A stretch of DNA of 64,000 nt from an uncultured Bacteroides sp. (GTDB lineage Bacteria > Bacteroidota > Bacteroidia > Bacteroidales > Bacteroidaceae), in the NCBI RefSeq assembly GCF_963677945.1, contig NZ_OY782578.1, positions 682,001 through 746,000 of the forward strand. Reading direction: 5' to 3'. Numbering within the stretch: the first letter of the stretch is position 1; every line of letters begins with the position of its first letter. The notes below the pieces were generated by a model. The model was not told the DNA's origin. It saw only the letters and a program-made list of their open reading frames with translations, and searched no databases. The translations under genes were made by a program, and so were the position numbers. Positions 1 through 9,557 of the stretch are shown in pieces.

Positions 1-192
1 AACAATAGCCGAATCATACTTTCCGTTTGCAATAACTGATAATAGCCCTTCTATACCAAGAAACAATGCCAAAATGCCCAATTCATCGGGTGAATAAAGA
101 CGAGCAATAACCGGCAAAACTGCAAACGCAATCCCTTGTGAGATTGCGTTTGCAGAAAGCAGAGTAGCGCTGTTCTTTATAAGTTCTTTCAT
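1..192 (-). CDS. Wzx/MATE-type polysaccharide flippase, N-terminal part only
   Basis: The first 64 codons of a gene that runs off the left edge. It starts at an ATG 6 bp after the EnvC-like gene stops, so it is probably the last visible member of that operon. The translation opens with MKELIKNSATLLSANAISQG, followed by two hydrophobic stretches around an ARLYSPDELG loop. That is the usual start of lipopolysaccharide/O-antigen flippases of the MurJ-Wzx-MATE superfamily, where the gene sets a first helix and a conserved loop before helix 2. Such proteins move undecaprenyl-linked sugars across the inner membrane. The family is clear from the N-terminus; the substrate cannot be read. Confidence 0.7.
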   Translation of the reverse strand, partial: MKELIKNSATLLSANAISQGIAFAVLPVIARLYSPDELGILALFLGIEGLLSVIANGKYDSAIV

Positions 193-198
193 CTTGTA

Positions 199-1620
199 TT
201 ATCTGCTAATCCATGCTTCCGGGTTCAGTTTGGATGTTTCTTTACGCAACTGGAAGTGTAAGATTGTACGATCTCCATCCGATGGATCGGAGTAAACTCT
301 ACCAATTGTTTGTCTTGTGCTAACCTTTTGTCCTTTGCTTACTGAAGCTGAGGATAGGTTACAATATACGGAGATATAACTTCCGTGACGAATGATAACA
401 TTCATCAGTCCGTTAACCTGGAATACAACCGCCACTTCTCCATTAAAGATTGAACGTGCCTGTGCTCCGGGTTGTCCTTGTATGTCAATTCCCTTATTAT
501 CTAATTTCACATTTCTCAGTCCTTCTACTGCATACTGACCGTAATGACTCACAATAAGGTGCGAACCAGTAATTGGTGAAGGCAAAGATCCTCTGTTGCG
601 TTCAAAGTTATCCGAGAGTTGTCTGTCAGAGCTGTCCATTGAAAAAACAGGTGCGGGAGCTGTTTTTTCTCTTTCTCTTGTTTCAACCTTCTCTACTTTT
701 TCTGTTTTTTCAGCTCTTGCAACTCTGCTGCTTTTTTCCGTTCTTTCCGATTTTCTTTCTGCAGCAGTTCTGCGTCTTGCCTCTTCTATAGCTTCAGCCT
801 TTCTACGTGCCTCGGCAGCAGCTTCGGCTTTACGACGTGCTTCGGCTGCAGCAGCTTCTTTTCTAGCCCTCTCTTCTGCACGTTTGCGCGCTTTTTCTAT
901 TTCAATATTGATTAAACGGTCAATCTGCGCATTCAACTGATTAGCTTCTCTTCTGTGTTTAGAGATCTCTGATTGCAATCCTCTTTGTTTTTTCTGGAGA
1001 TCAGAAACCATGACTTTCTTTTGCTGTTCTTGCTCTTCAAGCCTTTTCTTTTCTTGTTCACCTTGAGAAAGGAGGTTTACTTTTGCAACCTTTACCTGCT
1101 CAACCTCATTTCTTTTTGTACCTATCTGGGCTTGTCTTTTCAGTATTTCCTGTCCTTGTATTCGCTGATAAGTTGCATACTCTCTTACATACCGAAGACG
1201 ACGATAGGTTTCACTTAAAGACTTAGCAGAAAATATAAACATCAGTTTCTCTTCAACAGTTTTATTCTTGTAGAGATACTGAACGGAGGAAGCATATTTC
1301 CTCTTTTTATCGAGCAAATCGAGCTCCAGATTACGTAACTGCTGAGAAAGGGATGTTACTTCCTGATCAATGGACTGTACATCGCCTGCTATTACCTGTA
1401 TGTATTTTTTCCTATCCTCTATTTGTCCGGTAAGTGTATTTAAGCTCCTCAGTTGACTACCTACATCCTTTTTTGTAGTCTTTAAAAGAGATTCTTTTTT
1501 TGATATTTCTTTCTGAAGCACACTTCTCTTGCTTTCAAGCTGCTTTATTTTTTTATTTGTCTGAGCCGGAAGAGCCGTTATGAGGAGAAAGCTCATCAAT
1601 AAGAATAAGAGACGCTTCAT
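199..1620 (-). CDS. EnvC-like murein hydrolase activator (coiled coil plus degenerate LytM/M23 domain)
   Basis: 473 residues: a signal peptide ending ITALPA before Gln20, a long charged coiled coil (about 22-240), a Lys/Ala/Glu/Arg-rich linker (about 240-320) and a C-terminal M23/LytM domain (about 350-473). Active M23 peptidases carry an HxxxD motif and an HxH motif. Here the first is NKGID and the second ILH, so two zinc ligands are missing although the RHG histidine remains. E. coli EnvC is degenerate in the same way and works by activating N-acetylmuramoyl-L-alanine amidases at division. An activator role in the periplasm is therefore more likely than direct peptidoglycan cleavage. The start overlaps the stop of the upstream DUF4292 gene by 4 nt, which implies translational coupling. 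Confidence 0.88.
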   Translation of the reverse strand: MKRLLFLLMSFLLITALPAQTNKKIKQLESKRSVLQKEISKKESLLKTTKKDVGSQLRSLNTLTGQIEDRKKYIQVIAGDVQSIDQEVTSLSQQLRNLELDLLDKKRKYASSVQYLYKNKTVEEKLMFIFSAKSLSETYRRLRYVREYATYQRIQGQEILKRQAQIGTKRNEVEQVKVAKVNLLSQGEQEKKRLEEQEQQKKVMVSDLQKKQRGLQSEISKHRREANQLNAQIDRLINIEIEKARKRAEERARKEAAAAEARRKAEAAAEARRKAEAIEEARRRTAAERKSERTEKSSRVARAEKTEKVEKVETREREKTAPAPVFSMDSSDRQLSDNFERNRGSLPSPITGSHLIVSHYGQYAVEGLRNVKLDNKGIDIQGQPGAQARSIFNGEVAVVFQVNGLMNVIIRHGSYISVYCNLSSASVSKGQKVSTRQTIGRVYSDPSDGDRTILHFQLRKETSKLNPEAWISR

Positions 1621-2477
1621 AATCCTAATAATACTTTTAATAAATCGTTGAAATCCATCTTTTTATATTTTGAAGAGACAGTTGTAGGGTATTCCCAATC
1701 TCCATTCTCTGTCAGTTTGGAAAGGTCTATTTCCGCAGAAAATGGTTTCTTTCCGCCTTCAAAAGAGATATCCATGCGAGATGGAAAACTTTTAGGTCCA
1801 AATGGCTGAAAGTCTGAATATTTCCAGTTTAGCTGATAAGGAGCCGAAATGGTAGATATTGAGCTTTCAAGCAACTGTCCTGTATTTGGAGTAGCAGAGA
1901 AACTGTATAAGAAACCTTTTGATTTTTTCTGTATTTCCATTGTCTTGTTATCAACACTGGTATTGACTGTAAACTCCGACAACAGATCATTATTTATCTC
2001 TTTCTTTCCCGGAACAAAAAGTGCGTTGGTGAAAAGAGCCTGTAAAGTATAGAAGTCCATATCTGTATTAGCCATTGTTGTAAGCTCAGAAATAGGTTCT
2101 TCAACGTATTGCTTATTAATCCGGTCGATAATCAATACTTTGGTAGGCGTAAACTCAACTCTTCCGGCTTCAATGCCAAGGAAAGGAACTATCGACATTT
2201 GAATAACTTCATTCTTCTTCATACGGATTGTTCCGTTTACAGAGATATCCTTGCCATTAGAGTTAATGGTTAATTTCATTTTCGACGAAAAATTGGTTAT
2301 CGAAGGAGTGTTATTTGCTACACTTCCCAGATAATCCAGATTCTCTGTGATTGCAGTAGCGGGTTTGCTTATACTCTTTGCGGACTTACAAGCAGATAAA
2401 GCCAATACTAAACAAATAACACTGAATCCTAGTATTGTCGTTTTCTTACAACGGCACTTCAAATCACTTTTTCTCAT
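1617..2477 (-). CDS. DUF4292 lipoprotein (LolA/LolB-like fold expected)
   Basis: 286 residues with a type II signal peptide; the lipobox LSAC places the acylated Cys near residue 30. The remainder has the features of DUF4292 proteins of Bacteroidetes: an early NFSSKMKLTI strand, a central VQMSIVPFLGIEAGRVEFTP-like block (QMSIVPFLGIEAGRVEFTP) and an IDRINKQYVEE motif, consistent with an unclosed beta-barrel of the LolA type that binds lipid. Outer-membrane lipoprotein or lipid handling is an inference from the fold. It overlaps both neighbours by 4 nt (TPR lipoprotein upstream, EnvC-like downstream), so all three envelope proteins are made from one transcript. Confidence 0.82.
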   Translation of the reverse strand: MRKSDLKCRCKKTTILGFSVICLVLALSACKSAKSISKPATAITENLDYLGSVANNTPSITNFSSKMKLTINSNGKDISVNGTIRMKKNEVIQMSIVPFLGIEAGRVEFTPTKVLIIDRINKQYVEEPISELTTMANTDMDFYTLQALFTNALFVPGKKEINNDLLSEFTVNTSVDNKTMEIQKKSKGFLYSFSATPNTGQLLESSISTISAPYQLNWKYSDFQPFGPKSFPSRMDISFEGGKKPFSAEIDLSKLTENGDWEYPTTVSSKYKKMDFNDLLKVLLGL

Positions 2478-4288
2478 TCTGCAATATATTTCTTTTGTTC
2501 TATTTTCTTCTTTAACACCTCTGATTTATTACCCATTTCACGGGACTTTATCCAATATTTCAAAGCATCTTCTTTCAGCCCGTTCATATAGTATACATCT
2601 CCGCAATGTTCAACAACCACTTCACTTTTATCGCCTCCTTTTTTCATGGCATCGTCCATATAGACTTTGGCTTCGGTATATTTCTTTTTAATAAAAAGTA
2701 TCCATGCATAAGTATCGAGATATGTATTGTTATCGGGCTCTGCCTTTATTGTTTTATAACTCATCTCTTCGGCTTTATCAAGGTCTTTCTTTTCCACAGA
2801 AAGATAATAGGCATAGTTATTCAGTGCACCATTATTATCGGGATTATAAACCAAAGAAGAATCATAGGCGGCATAAGCTAAGTTCACTTGCTTTTTAGTA
2901 TGATAAATATCTCCCATCATACTATAAAAGTCGGAAACTATTTTTTTATCGCTTTTATCATTTACGTGCTGAACACCTTTCTTAAAAGTACCCAAGGCAT
3001 CGTCTATACGTTCTGCCTGATAATATGAAAGTCCCAGGTAGTAATAAAACTCCAGAGACTCGGGAGTTATTTCAATAGCCGGTTCGCAAATTTTAATAGC
3101 CTCCTGAAAATCGTTTCTTTTTATTGCATAGCTTAGCAGTTGCAAGCGTGCCGGAGTATTTTCAGGTTCTAATTCAATTATTTGTTTCAAGATTGGTTCC
3201 GACTCTTTATCCATTCCTTTGGACAGAAGATACTGAACATACAACATTGGTATCTGTGCATCTTCCTGTTCGCCTTCCATCATTCTATTGAATAGAGGAA
3301 TAATCCGGGTGCTGTCTTTTCCTGTTTGCTGAGACTTTGCAATCATCTGACGCATGATGTCTGCTTTGATATCGCTTTCCACTTTCTTATTAAGCAGCAC
3401 AGAATCTACTTGCTGTTCATACTTATCCAACTGGCCCGTTTGTTGATAGTAACTGGCTAAGGAAACAAGTACTTGTGTGTTTCCCGGTTCTGTTTCCAAT
3501 ACTTTCTGGTAAGTAGCGTATGCTTCTTTTGGTTTTCCGTTATTCAAATAAACATCGCCCAACACACACAAATATCGCATATCGTTAGGATATTCGTTGG
3601 CAAGACTTTCTATTTCATTGAATGCTTTTTTATTATCCTCCATCAACAAATACATACGGAATTTCTCCATACTAATCTGCTCTGTTTTTCCGCTTTTCTT
3701 TTCTAAAAGATCAAGAGCTTTGACTACTTTAGCATAATCCTTTGACTGGTTATATAAATCAATCAAAGCCATGATGGGTTCCTGACGATCAGGAAACTGC
3801 GTGGTCATTCTTTCGAATGCTTCGACAGCTTTTTCACTCTTCCCTTGTTGCTGATAGATTGATGCCAAAGTCTGATTATACCAGTAATTATCGGGGGCAT
3901 TCTCTACAGCCTTTTCTATGCAAGCCAGTCCTTTCTCGGGCTGCTTGAGGAAGAAATAGAACTGTGATATTTCTGAAAGAGAGGATGCAGCATTTGGATC
4001 AATCGATAAACAATGCTGGAAAAGTTCAAATGACTGAGCGTATTCGCCTTTTGATTTCTGACGGGTTGCTTCAAGGAAATAGTAATCGTATTTTCTCTGT
4101 AATTCGGGAGACAATTGGGTTGCAATTGTTATTGCTGGAGATTCTTTCGTATTTTTGACTGTTTTCGTCGATGTACCACAGGAAGAGAAAAACAGCAAAG
4201 CTGACAATGCTCCAATATGCCACGGAGCTAAACCTGCGATAATCGGCTTTAGTCTGTATGTTTGAGAAAAATCAGTTAGTGCAACCAT
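2474..4288 (-). CDS. TPR-repeat lipoprotein
   Basis: 604 residues. The N-terminus has an unusually long n-region before a lipobox-like FFSSC (Cys37), so it is probably a lipoprotein of the outer or inner membrane. No internal ATG offers a shorter signal peptide. The rest is a solenoid of tetratricopeptide repeats; units such as NAASSLSEISQFYFFLKQPE and PDNNGALNNYAYYLSVEKKD show the A8-G-Y-A20-P pattern. TPR proteins scaffold protein complexes, so a role assembling envelope machinery with the co-transcribed DUF4292 and EnvC-like proteins is plausible but inferred. It begins 74 bp after dut and overlaps the next gene by 4 nt. Confidence 0.8.
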   Translation of the reverse strand: MVALTDFSQTYRLKPIIAGLAPWHIGALSALLFFSSCGTSTKTVKNTKESPAITIATQLSPELQRKYDYYFLEATRQKSKGEYAQSFELFQHCLSIDPNAASSLSEISQFYFFLKQPEKGLACIEKAVENAPDNYWYNQTLASIYQQQGKSEKAVEAFERMTTQFPDRQEPIMALIDLYNQSKDYAKVVKALDLLEKKSGKTEQISMEKFRMYLLMEDNKKAFNEIESLANEYPNDMRYLCVLGDVYLNNGKPKEAYATYQKVLETEPGNTQVLVSLASYYQQTGQLDKYEQQVDSVLLNKKVESDIKADIMRQMIAKSQQTGKDSTRIIPLFNRMMEGEQEDAQIPMLYVQYLLSKGMDKESEPILKQIIELEPENTPARLQLLSYAIKRNDFQEAIKICEPAIEITPESLEFYYYLGLSYYQAERIDDALGTFKKGVQHVNDKSDKKIVSDFYSMMGDIYHTKKQVNLAYAAYDSSLVYNPDNNGALNNYAYYLSVEKKDLDKAEEMSYKTIKAEPDNNTYLDTYAWILFIKKKYTEAKVYMDDAMKKGGDKSEVVVEHCGDVYYMNGLKEDALKYWIKSREMGNKSEVLKKKIEQKKYIAE

Positions 4289-4362
4289 TTCTTATTTCAA
4301 TATTTATCAAATTAAACTTTACTGTCGTGATTGTTGTCTCACCAAAGCATTTACTACCCTAT

Positions 4363-4797
4363 CTACTTTTTACCGGTGTGACCAAAACCTCCGGCTCCAC
4401 GTTCTGTTTCACTCAAAACTTCAACTTGTTCCCATTGCGGTTGTTCATGGCGTGCAATGATCATTTGAGCCACACGTTCACCATCTTGAATGACAAAGTC
4501 GTCGGCTGACAAGTTCACCAGGATAATACAGATTTCACCACGATAATCAGCATCGATGGTTCCCGGAGTATTGAGAACTGTAACGCCTTTTTTTATAGCC
4601 AATCCACTACGTGGACGAATCTGTGCTTCGAAACCTTCGGGCAATGCAATGTAAAGTCCAGTTGGGACAAGACATCTTGCTAAAGGTTTTAACGTGATTG
4701 GTTCATCAATATTGGCACGAATATCCATTCCTGCCGATAATTCGGTCTCGTATGCCGGAAGCTGATGCTTCGACTTATTTATAATTTGTACTTTCAT
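4363..4797 (-). CDS. dut: dUTP diphosphatase
   Basis: 144 residues, the standard length of the trimeric dUTPase, which hydrolyses dUTP to dUMP and PPi, keeping uracil out of DNA and feeding thymidylate synthesis. All five family motifs are visible in order: I (AGMDIRA, about 23), II (RPRSGLA, about 62), III ([14 protein letters not shown], about 77, with the uracil-site Tyr and catalytic Asp), IV (GERVAQMII, about 104) and V ([10 protein letters not shown] at the C-terminus). It is the first gene of the minus-strand envelope operon and is divergent from dgt, another nucleotide-sanitising enzyme, 106 bp away. Confidence 0.97.
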   Translation of the reverse strand: MKVQIINKSKHQLPAYETELSAGMDIRANIDEPITLKPLARCLVPTGLYIALPEGFEAQIRPRSGLAIKKGVTVLNTPGTIDADYRGEICIILVNLSADDFVIQDGERVAQMIIARHEQPQWEQVEVLSETERGAGGFGHTGKK

Positions 4798-4872
4798 AAT
4801 CTGTTGTTATACATTTGATTTGCGAAAATACGTATTTCGTCTCAATTAAATGCTTTATTAAAGGCTTTTTTA

Positions 4873-4880
4873 TACTTTTG
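4873..4880 (+). promoter_or_regulatory. -7 box of the dgt promoter
   Basis: TACTTTTG matches the Bacteroidetes -7 consensus TAnnTTTG and lies 23 bp before the dgt start codon. No good -33 TTTG element is seen upstream. Confidence 0.5.
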
Positions 4881-4903
4881 CAGGTAAATAAACAGTATAA
4901 AGA

Positions 4904-6229
4904 ATGAATTGGAGAGATTTGATTTCGGCTAAGCGTTTTGGGATGGAAGAGTTTCACAAACATCGGGAAGAAAACCGTTCTGAGTTTCAACGGGATTATG
5001 ACCGATTGGTTTTTTCGGCTCCTTTCCGTCGCCTGCAAAACAAAACACAGGTTTTCCCTCTTCCGGGTAGCATCTTTGTTCACAACAGACTGACGCACAG
5101 CCTGGAAGTTTCGTGTGTAGGGCGCTCATTGGGTAACGATGTAGCGAAAGGACTTCTTTCTAAACACCCCGATCTTCATGATTCTTATATCTCTGAGATT
5201 GGCGCTATTGTTTCTGCAGCCTGTATGGCTCACGATCTTGGAAATCCTCCTTTCGGGCACTCTGGAGAAAAGGCCATTTCAACGTATTTCTCCGAAGGAA
5301 ACGGCATAAAACTAAAGGAGAAATTAGAACCAAATGAATGGGAAGACATTATTCATTTTGAAGGAAACGCAAATGCTCTCCGACTTTTGACTCATCAATT
5401 TGAAGGAAGGCGAAAAGGTGGCTTTGCAATGACTTATTCAACTCTTGCTTCCATAGTAAAATATCCGTTTTCATCGAGCCTGGCTGGGAAAAAATCTAAA
5501 TTTGGATTTTTTATTACCGAAGAAGAAGATTTTAAACAAATAGCAACAGAGCTTGGCATTATTTGCCTGAATGAGAATCCGCTAAAGTTTGCCCGACATC
5601 CGTTAGTATATCTTGTTGAAGCTGCAGACGATATCTGCTATCAAATGATGGATATTGAGGATGCACATAAATTAAAGATTCTTACTACCGAAGAGACTAA
5701 AGAACTGCTTATGGGATACTTTGGGGAAGATCGCCTGATGCTTATGAATGAGACAATGAAAATTGTTAGCGATACCAATGAGCAGATTGCATATCTACGT
5801 TCATCTGTTATTGGTTTGCTTATAAAGGAATGCACCCGTGTATTTCTTGAAAACGAAGATTTAATATTGGCCGGAACTTTCAATGGCAGTCTGATAAAAC
5901 ACATCTCTCAAAAGCCAAAAGAGGCTTACGAACATTGTGAAGCTGTTTCTTTTAAAAAGATCTATCGTTCGGGAGATGTACTTGATATTGAGCTTGCAGG
6001 TTTCAACGTTATCAGCACATTGATTGAATTATTTATAGCTGCGGTTACTTCACCCGAGAAAGCTTATTCTCAGTTACTAATTAACAGAATGTCGGACCAG
6101 TATAATGTAAATGCTCCTACTCTATACGGCAAAATACAAGCGGTACTGGATTACATTTCAGGCATGACTGATGTTTATGCACTCGATCTTTACCGGAAAA
6201 TAAAAGGAAATAGTCTGCCTGCGGTATAA
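4904..6229 (+). CDS. dgt: Deoxyguanosinetriphosphate triphosphohydrolase-like HD protein
   Basis: 441 residues of the dGTPase family within the HD superfamily. These enzymes cleave dNTPs to the deoxynucleoside and triphosphate and so trim the dNTP pool. Metal-binding residues are in the expected places: NRLTHSLEV (His65), AACMAHDLGNPPFGHSGE (His110-Asp111), and a later HPLVYLVEAADDICY with the downstream Asp. The N-terminal RRLQNKTQVF block is typical of the family. The start is fixed by a promoter box 23 bp upstream. Whether dGTP itself is preferred cannot be read, because many dgt homologues act on several dNTPs. Confidence 0.93.
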   Translation: MNWRDLISAKRFGMEEFHKHREENRSEFQRDYDRLVFSAPFRRLQNKTQVFPLPGSIFVHNRLTHSLEVSCVGRSLGNDVAKGLLSKHPDLHDSYISEIGAIVSAACMAHDLGNPPFGHSGEKAISTYFSEGNGIKLKEKLEPNEWEDIIHFEGNANALRLLTHQFEGRRKGGFAMTYSTLASIVKYPFSSSLAGKKSKFGFFITEEEDFKQIATELGIICLNENPLKFARHPLVYLVEAADDICYQMMDIEDAHKLKILTTEETKELLMGYFGEDRLMLMNETMKIVSDTNEQIAYLRSSVIGLLIKECTRVFLENEDLILAGTFNGSLIKHISQKPKEAYEHCEAVSFKKIYRSGDVLDIELAGFNVISTLIELFIAAVTSPEKAYSQLLINRMSDQYNVNAPTLYGKIQAVLDYISGMTDVYALDLYRKIKGNSLPAV

Positions 6230-6272
6230 TAACCACTGACAGACTATTTATATTGGCTGAAACATTTTGTAT

Positions 6273-8210
6273 TTAAGCGTTATCCTTTTTCTCCAGAGGT
6301 GGTGTGCTCTTTAATGGAACATATTCTAATGTTACTACAGATGGATCTAAATCCAGAATCTGAGTATCGGATGTAGAACATTTCTTGATTAAGTAATAGA
6401 GCAATAAAAGTGTTTTCTTGATTGCCGATAACTGCAGATTACGTGCAATTCGTTCAACCACAACAAACCTGAAATCGCCTTCGATATTCCTTTCCCGCAA
6501 AGACGGATATCGGCTTAACAAATCAACCTGACCGGTCTCTTCCATCTCTTTACAGATAAGGTGAATAAACTTATCCATGTGAACTCCTTGCTTGAATCCA
6601 GAATAAATATCTAAACGGAACATCTTTTGAGGTACAAAAGTTTTCACGGTATATTTAAAATGATAAGGCTCATCACTACGGTGAAGATATACAAACCAGT
6701 ATGTATCTGCCCTCTTAGGCTGTTTGTTAATAAGAGAATAAACGATTTTGCTCTCCATTTCATCGGGATACTTAGCACGGGTAACGTATACCAGGTGAGT
6801 AGCAAATTTAGGTATGGATTCATCTTCGGTAATTTCTTGAAGACATTCTATTGTAGGCGCAATAGGCTCGTATGTTGAACAGTGATTCTTGATACGGCGA
6901 CCATTATACCATACGTACATTATAGCAAATATACAACCGGCAATAAGTATTGTTGCCCAACCTCCATGAGCGAACTTAAACATATTGGCAACAAAGAAGC
7001 TGCCTTCCAGCGAAACAAAGAAAGCAGTTAAGGGAATGCTAACAAACAACGATATTTCTTTTAGCTGGAAATAAATAAAGAGCAAGAATGTTGTCATTAA
7101 CATTGTAATAGTAATGGAGAGCCCGTAAGCTGCTTCCATATTTGAAGATGAACCAAATGCTATTACTATCAGCGTACATAATATCATTAATGAATAGTTT
7201 ACCTGAGGTATAAACATTTGCCCTTTTACTTCTGTTGGATATTTAATTTTGATATTTGGCCACAAATCCAGTGATATTGCTTCACTGATAATTGTAAAGG
7301 AGCCGCTTATCAACGCCTGGCTGGCAATGATTGCAGCCAATGTAGCCATTATAACACCGATGAATGAGAACCAGCCCGGCATAATAGAAAAGAACGGATT
7401 GATATCTGTTACAATTTTATCCGGATGAGTAATAATCCACGCACCTTGTCCAAGATAGTTTAGTATCAGGGTTAATTTTACATAAACCCAGGATACACGG
7501 ATGTTGTGTAACCCGCAGTGACCAAGGTCGGAATAGAGAGCTTCGGCTCCGGTAGTACAAAGAAAAACAGCACCCAATATAATAAATGCATCCGGGGCTT
7601 CAATCAATACTTTTATTGCATAGATCGGATTAAATGCTTTAATAATAAGAGGATACTGGAAATAAGCTAAAAGGCCCAGAATTCCAATCATTGTAAACCA
7701 TAAAAACATAATCCGGCCAAATGGTTTTCCTAAACGGGCCGTACCCAATGGTTGAATAAGGAAAAGTGCCAGAATTATAGCCAGGGTAACAGGTATTACA
7801 GGTATTGAAGGAACCAGTGCATTTAAACCTTCTACAGAAGATATTACTGTAATGGCAGGAGTAATAATTCCATCAGCCAATAGTGTGGCTGCTCCAATCA
7901 TGGCAAAAACGTATGCCCAACGATATTTTTTTCGGATTAAGGCAAACAAAGAAAGAATACCTCCTTCACCTTTGTTATCTGCCCTAAGGGTTACCACCAC
8001 ATATTTGATGGTTGTTTGCAAAGTCAATGTCCATATAATACATGAAATTGCTCCAATAATATAATCGGGATTTGCACGCAATCCATCGGGCATACCATTT
8101 ACAATAGCTTTCATTACGTACAAAGGAGATGTTCCTATATCTCCATACACAATTCCGATGGCTAAGAATATACCCATCATTCCGAAGGGTACTTTGTGTT
8201 GATGTTTCAT
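6273..8210 (-). CDS. kup: KUP/HAK/KT family potassium uptake protein
   Basis: 645 residues, close to E. coli Kup (622). It mediates K+ uptake, probably with proton symport, in the inner membrane. The N-terminal signature MGIFLAIGIVYGDIGTSPLY (about 12-31) is diagnostic. About 12 hydrophobic helices follow to about residue 450, including a GAEALYSDLGHCG motif and the ADNKGEGGI loop. The C-terminal 170 residues are hydrophilic and cytoplasmic. The gene stands alone: it converges with dgt (43 bp apart) and lies about 360 bp after the glsB terminator. Two -7-like boxes (TATTTTTG at 8241-8234, TATCTTTG at 8272-8265, minus strand) precede it. Confidence 0.95.
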   Translation of the reverse strand: MKHQHKVPFGMMGIFLAIGIVYGDIGTSPLYVMKAIVNGMPDGLRANPDYIIGAISCIIWTLTLQTTIKYVVVTLRADNKGEGGILSLFALIRKKYRWAYVFAMIGAATLLADGIITPAITVISSVEGLNALVPSIPVIPVTLAIILALFLIQPLGTARLGKPFGRIMFLWFTMIGILGLLAYFQYPLIIKAFNPIYAIKVLIEAPDAFIILGAVFLCTTGAEALYSDLGHCGLHNIRVSWVYVKLTLILNYLGQGAWIITHPDKIVTDINPFFSIMPGWFSFIGVIMATLAAIIASQALISGSFTIISEAISLDLWPNIKIKYPTEVKGQMFIPQVNYSLMILCTLIVIAFGSSSNMEAAYGLSITITMLMTTFLLFIYFQLKEISLFVSIPLTAFFVSLEGSFFVANMFKFAHGGWATILIAGCIFAIMYVWYNGRRIKNHCSTYEPIAPTIECLQEITEDESIPKFATHLVYVTRAKYPDEMESKIVYSLINKQPKRADTYWFVYLHRSDEPYHFKYTVKTFVPQKMFRLDIYSGFKQGVHMDKFIHLICKEMEETGQVDLLSRYPSLRERNIEGDFRFVVVERIARNLQLSAIKKTLLLLYYLIKKCSTSDTQILDLDPSVVTLEYVPLKSTPPLEKKDNA

Positions 8211-8570
8211 TTTTTATTTTTTAAAAAGCGGCGCAAAAATACGTAAAAATCTCATCTAAACATACAAAGATAGTAGTTATTAATAGAGGGAAGCATCACT
8301 GCACAACAAATTTATCTAAAAATACCCATTAACGTCTCTAAATTAATAAGATAATGGCTCTAAATCTACCAATAAGCAACAACACAAAATAGTGAACCGG
8401 CAGTCAATTTGAATTCTCCGATTGATAAAATTGATCTATAAACTGGAAATAATATAAAAGTTCACCAATACTTATTAATATCTTGTACAAAAGATTGTTT
8501 TCTTTTGTACAGGGAAATAAAAAAGGAAAGGTTTCCCTCTCCTTTAATCCATTATATTTATTATAAATAA
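8211..8570. other. Intergenic region between kup and glsB
   Basis: 360 bp without a gene. It holds the glsB terminator (8516-8545), a second hairpin with an 11-bp perfect stem (TGTACAAAAGA at 8484-8494, TCTTTTGTACA at 8501-8511) and the kup promoter candidates near 8234-8272. The rest is AT-rich with nothing recognisable. Confidence 0.6.
8516..8545 (-). terminator. Rho-independent terminator of glsA-glsB
   Basis: Read on the minus strand: a 10-bp stem (AAAGGAGAGG with CCTTTCCTTT, one G-T pair), a GAAA tetraloop, then a T run. It lies 25 bp after the glsB stop. Confidence 0.8.
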
Positions 8571-9557
8571 CTAATCTGCTTTAAAAATAATCTTATTGGC
8601 ACCAGATGTTATCAGGCACGATTGAGGATTCTCTTTAGCAAAAGAGTCAATATGGCGAACTCGTTTATCTTCAAGGATCTCATCTACAGCAATCAGAATA
8701 CCGGTTTCTTCAACATCTCCAAAGCCATAATTGATAGCTGTTCCAAACATTTTCATTGTGGGAGAAAGTCCCATGTATGCATTTACCAAAGGAGGAATGT
8801 TATAGCCAAGCTTACGGACTTCTGCATTAAGAACCTTGTAATCTTCCTTAAAGGCATCTTTATCAAAAATCTGGGCAAGCTCAGACTCGTCAGCTTCCAA
8901 TTCCAATGGTTTCATCGGAGTAATGAGGTTTTCTTTATCACCAAAATGTTTTCTTAAGAAATAGAGAATCATATCTCTGCCATGGCGATGAAAACTTGGA
9001 TACATTGTAACTTTACCAAAGAAATATTTCACTGTTGGCATTATTACAGTTAAGGCTCCAAGACCATCCCATAGATTATCCAGAGCAAACAGTCCCTTTG
9101 CTCCTGCCCTTGTGGACTGATACTCAAGTGTTACGAAAGATCGTCCTAATTCTATTGTAGTTGGAAGATATTCTTTAATGAACTTCTCGGAAAAGTCAAA
9201 CATATGAGATGTTGCCAAAATCGGATGTCCTTTCTCGTCAAAATTGACATCTGTACCAAGTATATAACGATAACCTCCAAGTATCTCTTCGGCTTCAGGG
9301 TTCCATACAATCAATTGTTTATACGGATTCTCCATCGTATCATACTCATCGATATCTACCGAAAGGCCCGAACCTCCACCGGCAGCACGGAAAGCTATCT
9401 CTCTTAAACGCCCAATTTCAAGCATTACATTTGGAGAATCCTGATGTGTAACAATATAGATATAATTGTTACTCTTATTGGTCATTCGTAAGCGTTTATC
9501 ATCTGTAAGCTCTGCCTTCAAAACTTCTTTGCTGATCGGCTTTATTATATCTTCCAT
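8571..9557 (-). CDS. glsB: GlsB-type N-acyltransferase (glycine lipid synthesis)
   Basis: 328 residues of the hemolysin/OlsB-like GNAT group. In Bacteroides thetaiotaomicron the adjacent glsB and glsA genes make glycine lipids: GlsB N-acylates glycine with a 3-hydroxy fatty acid and GlsA then O-acylates the hydroxyl. The GNAT core is visible in EILGGYRYILGTDV (about 93-106), TTIELGRSFVTLEYQ (about 133-147) and the pocket KGLFALDNLWDGLGA. The ATG abuts the stop of glsA, with no intervening base, so the pair is translationally coupled. The family member is clear; glycine as acceptor is taken from the B. thetaiotaomicron pair. Confidence 0.85.
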   Translation of the reverse strand: MEDIIKPISKEVLKAELTDDKRLRMTNKSNNYIYIVTHQDSPNVMLEIGRLREIAFRAAGGGSGLSVDIDEYDTMENPYKQLIVWNPEAEEILGGYRYILGTDVNFDEKGHPILATSHMFDFSEKFIKEYLPTTIELGRSFVTLEYQSTRAGAKGLFALDNLWDGLGALTVIMPTVKYFFGKVTMYPSFHRHGRDMILYFLRKHFGDKENLITPMKPLELEADESELAQIFDKDAFKEDYKVLNAEVRKLGYNIPPLVNAYMGLSPTMKMFGTAINYGFGDVEETGILIAVDEILEDKRVRHIDSFAKENPQSCLITSGANKIIFKAD

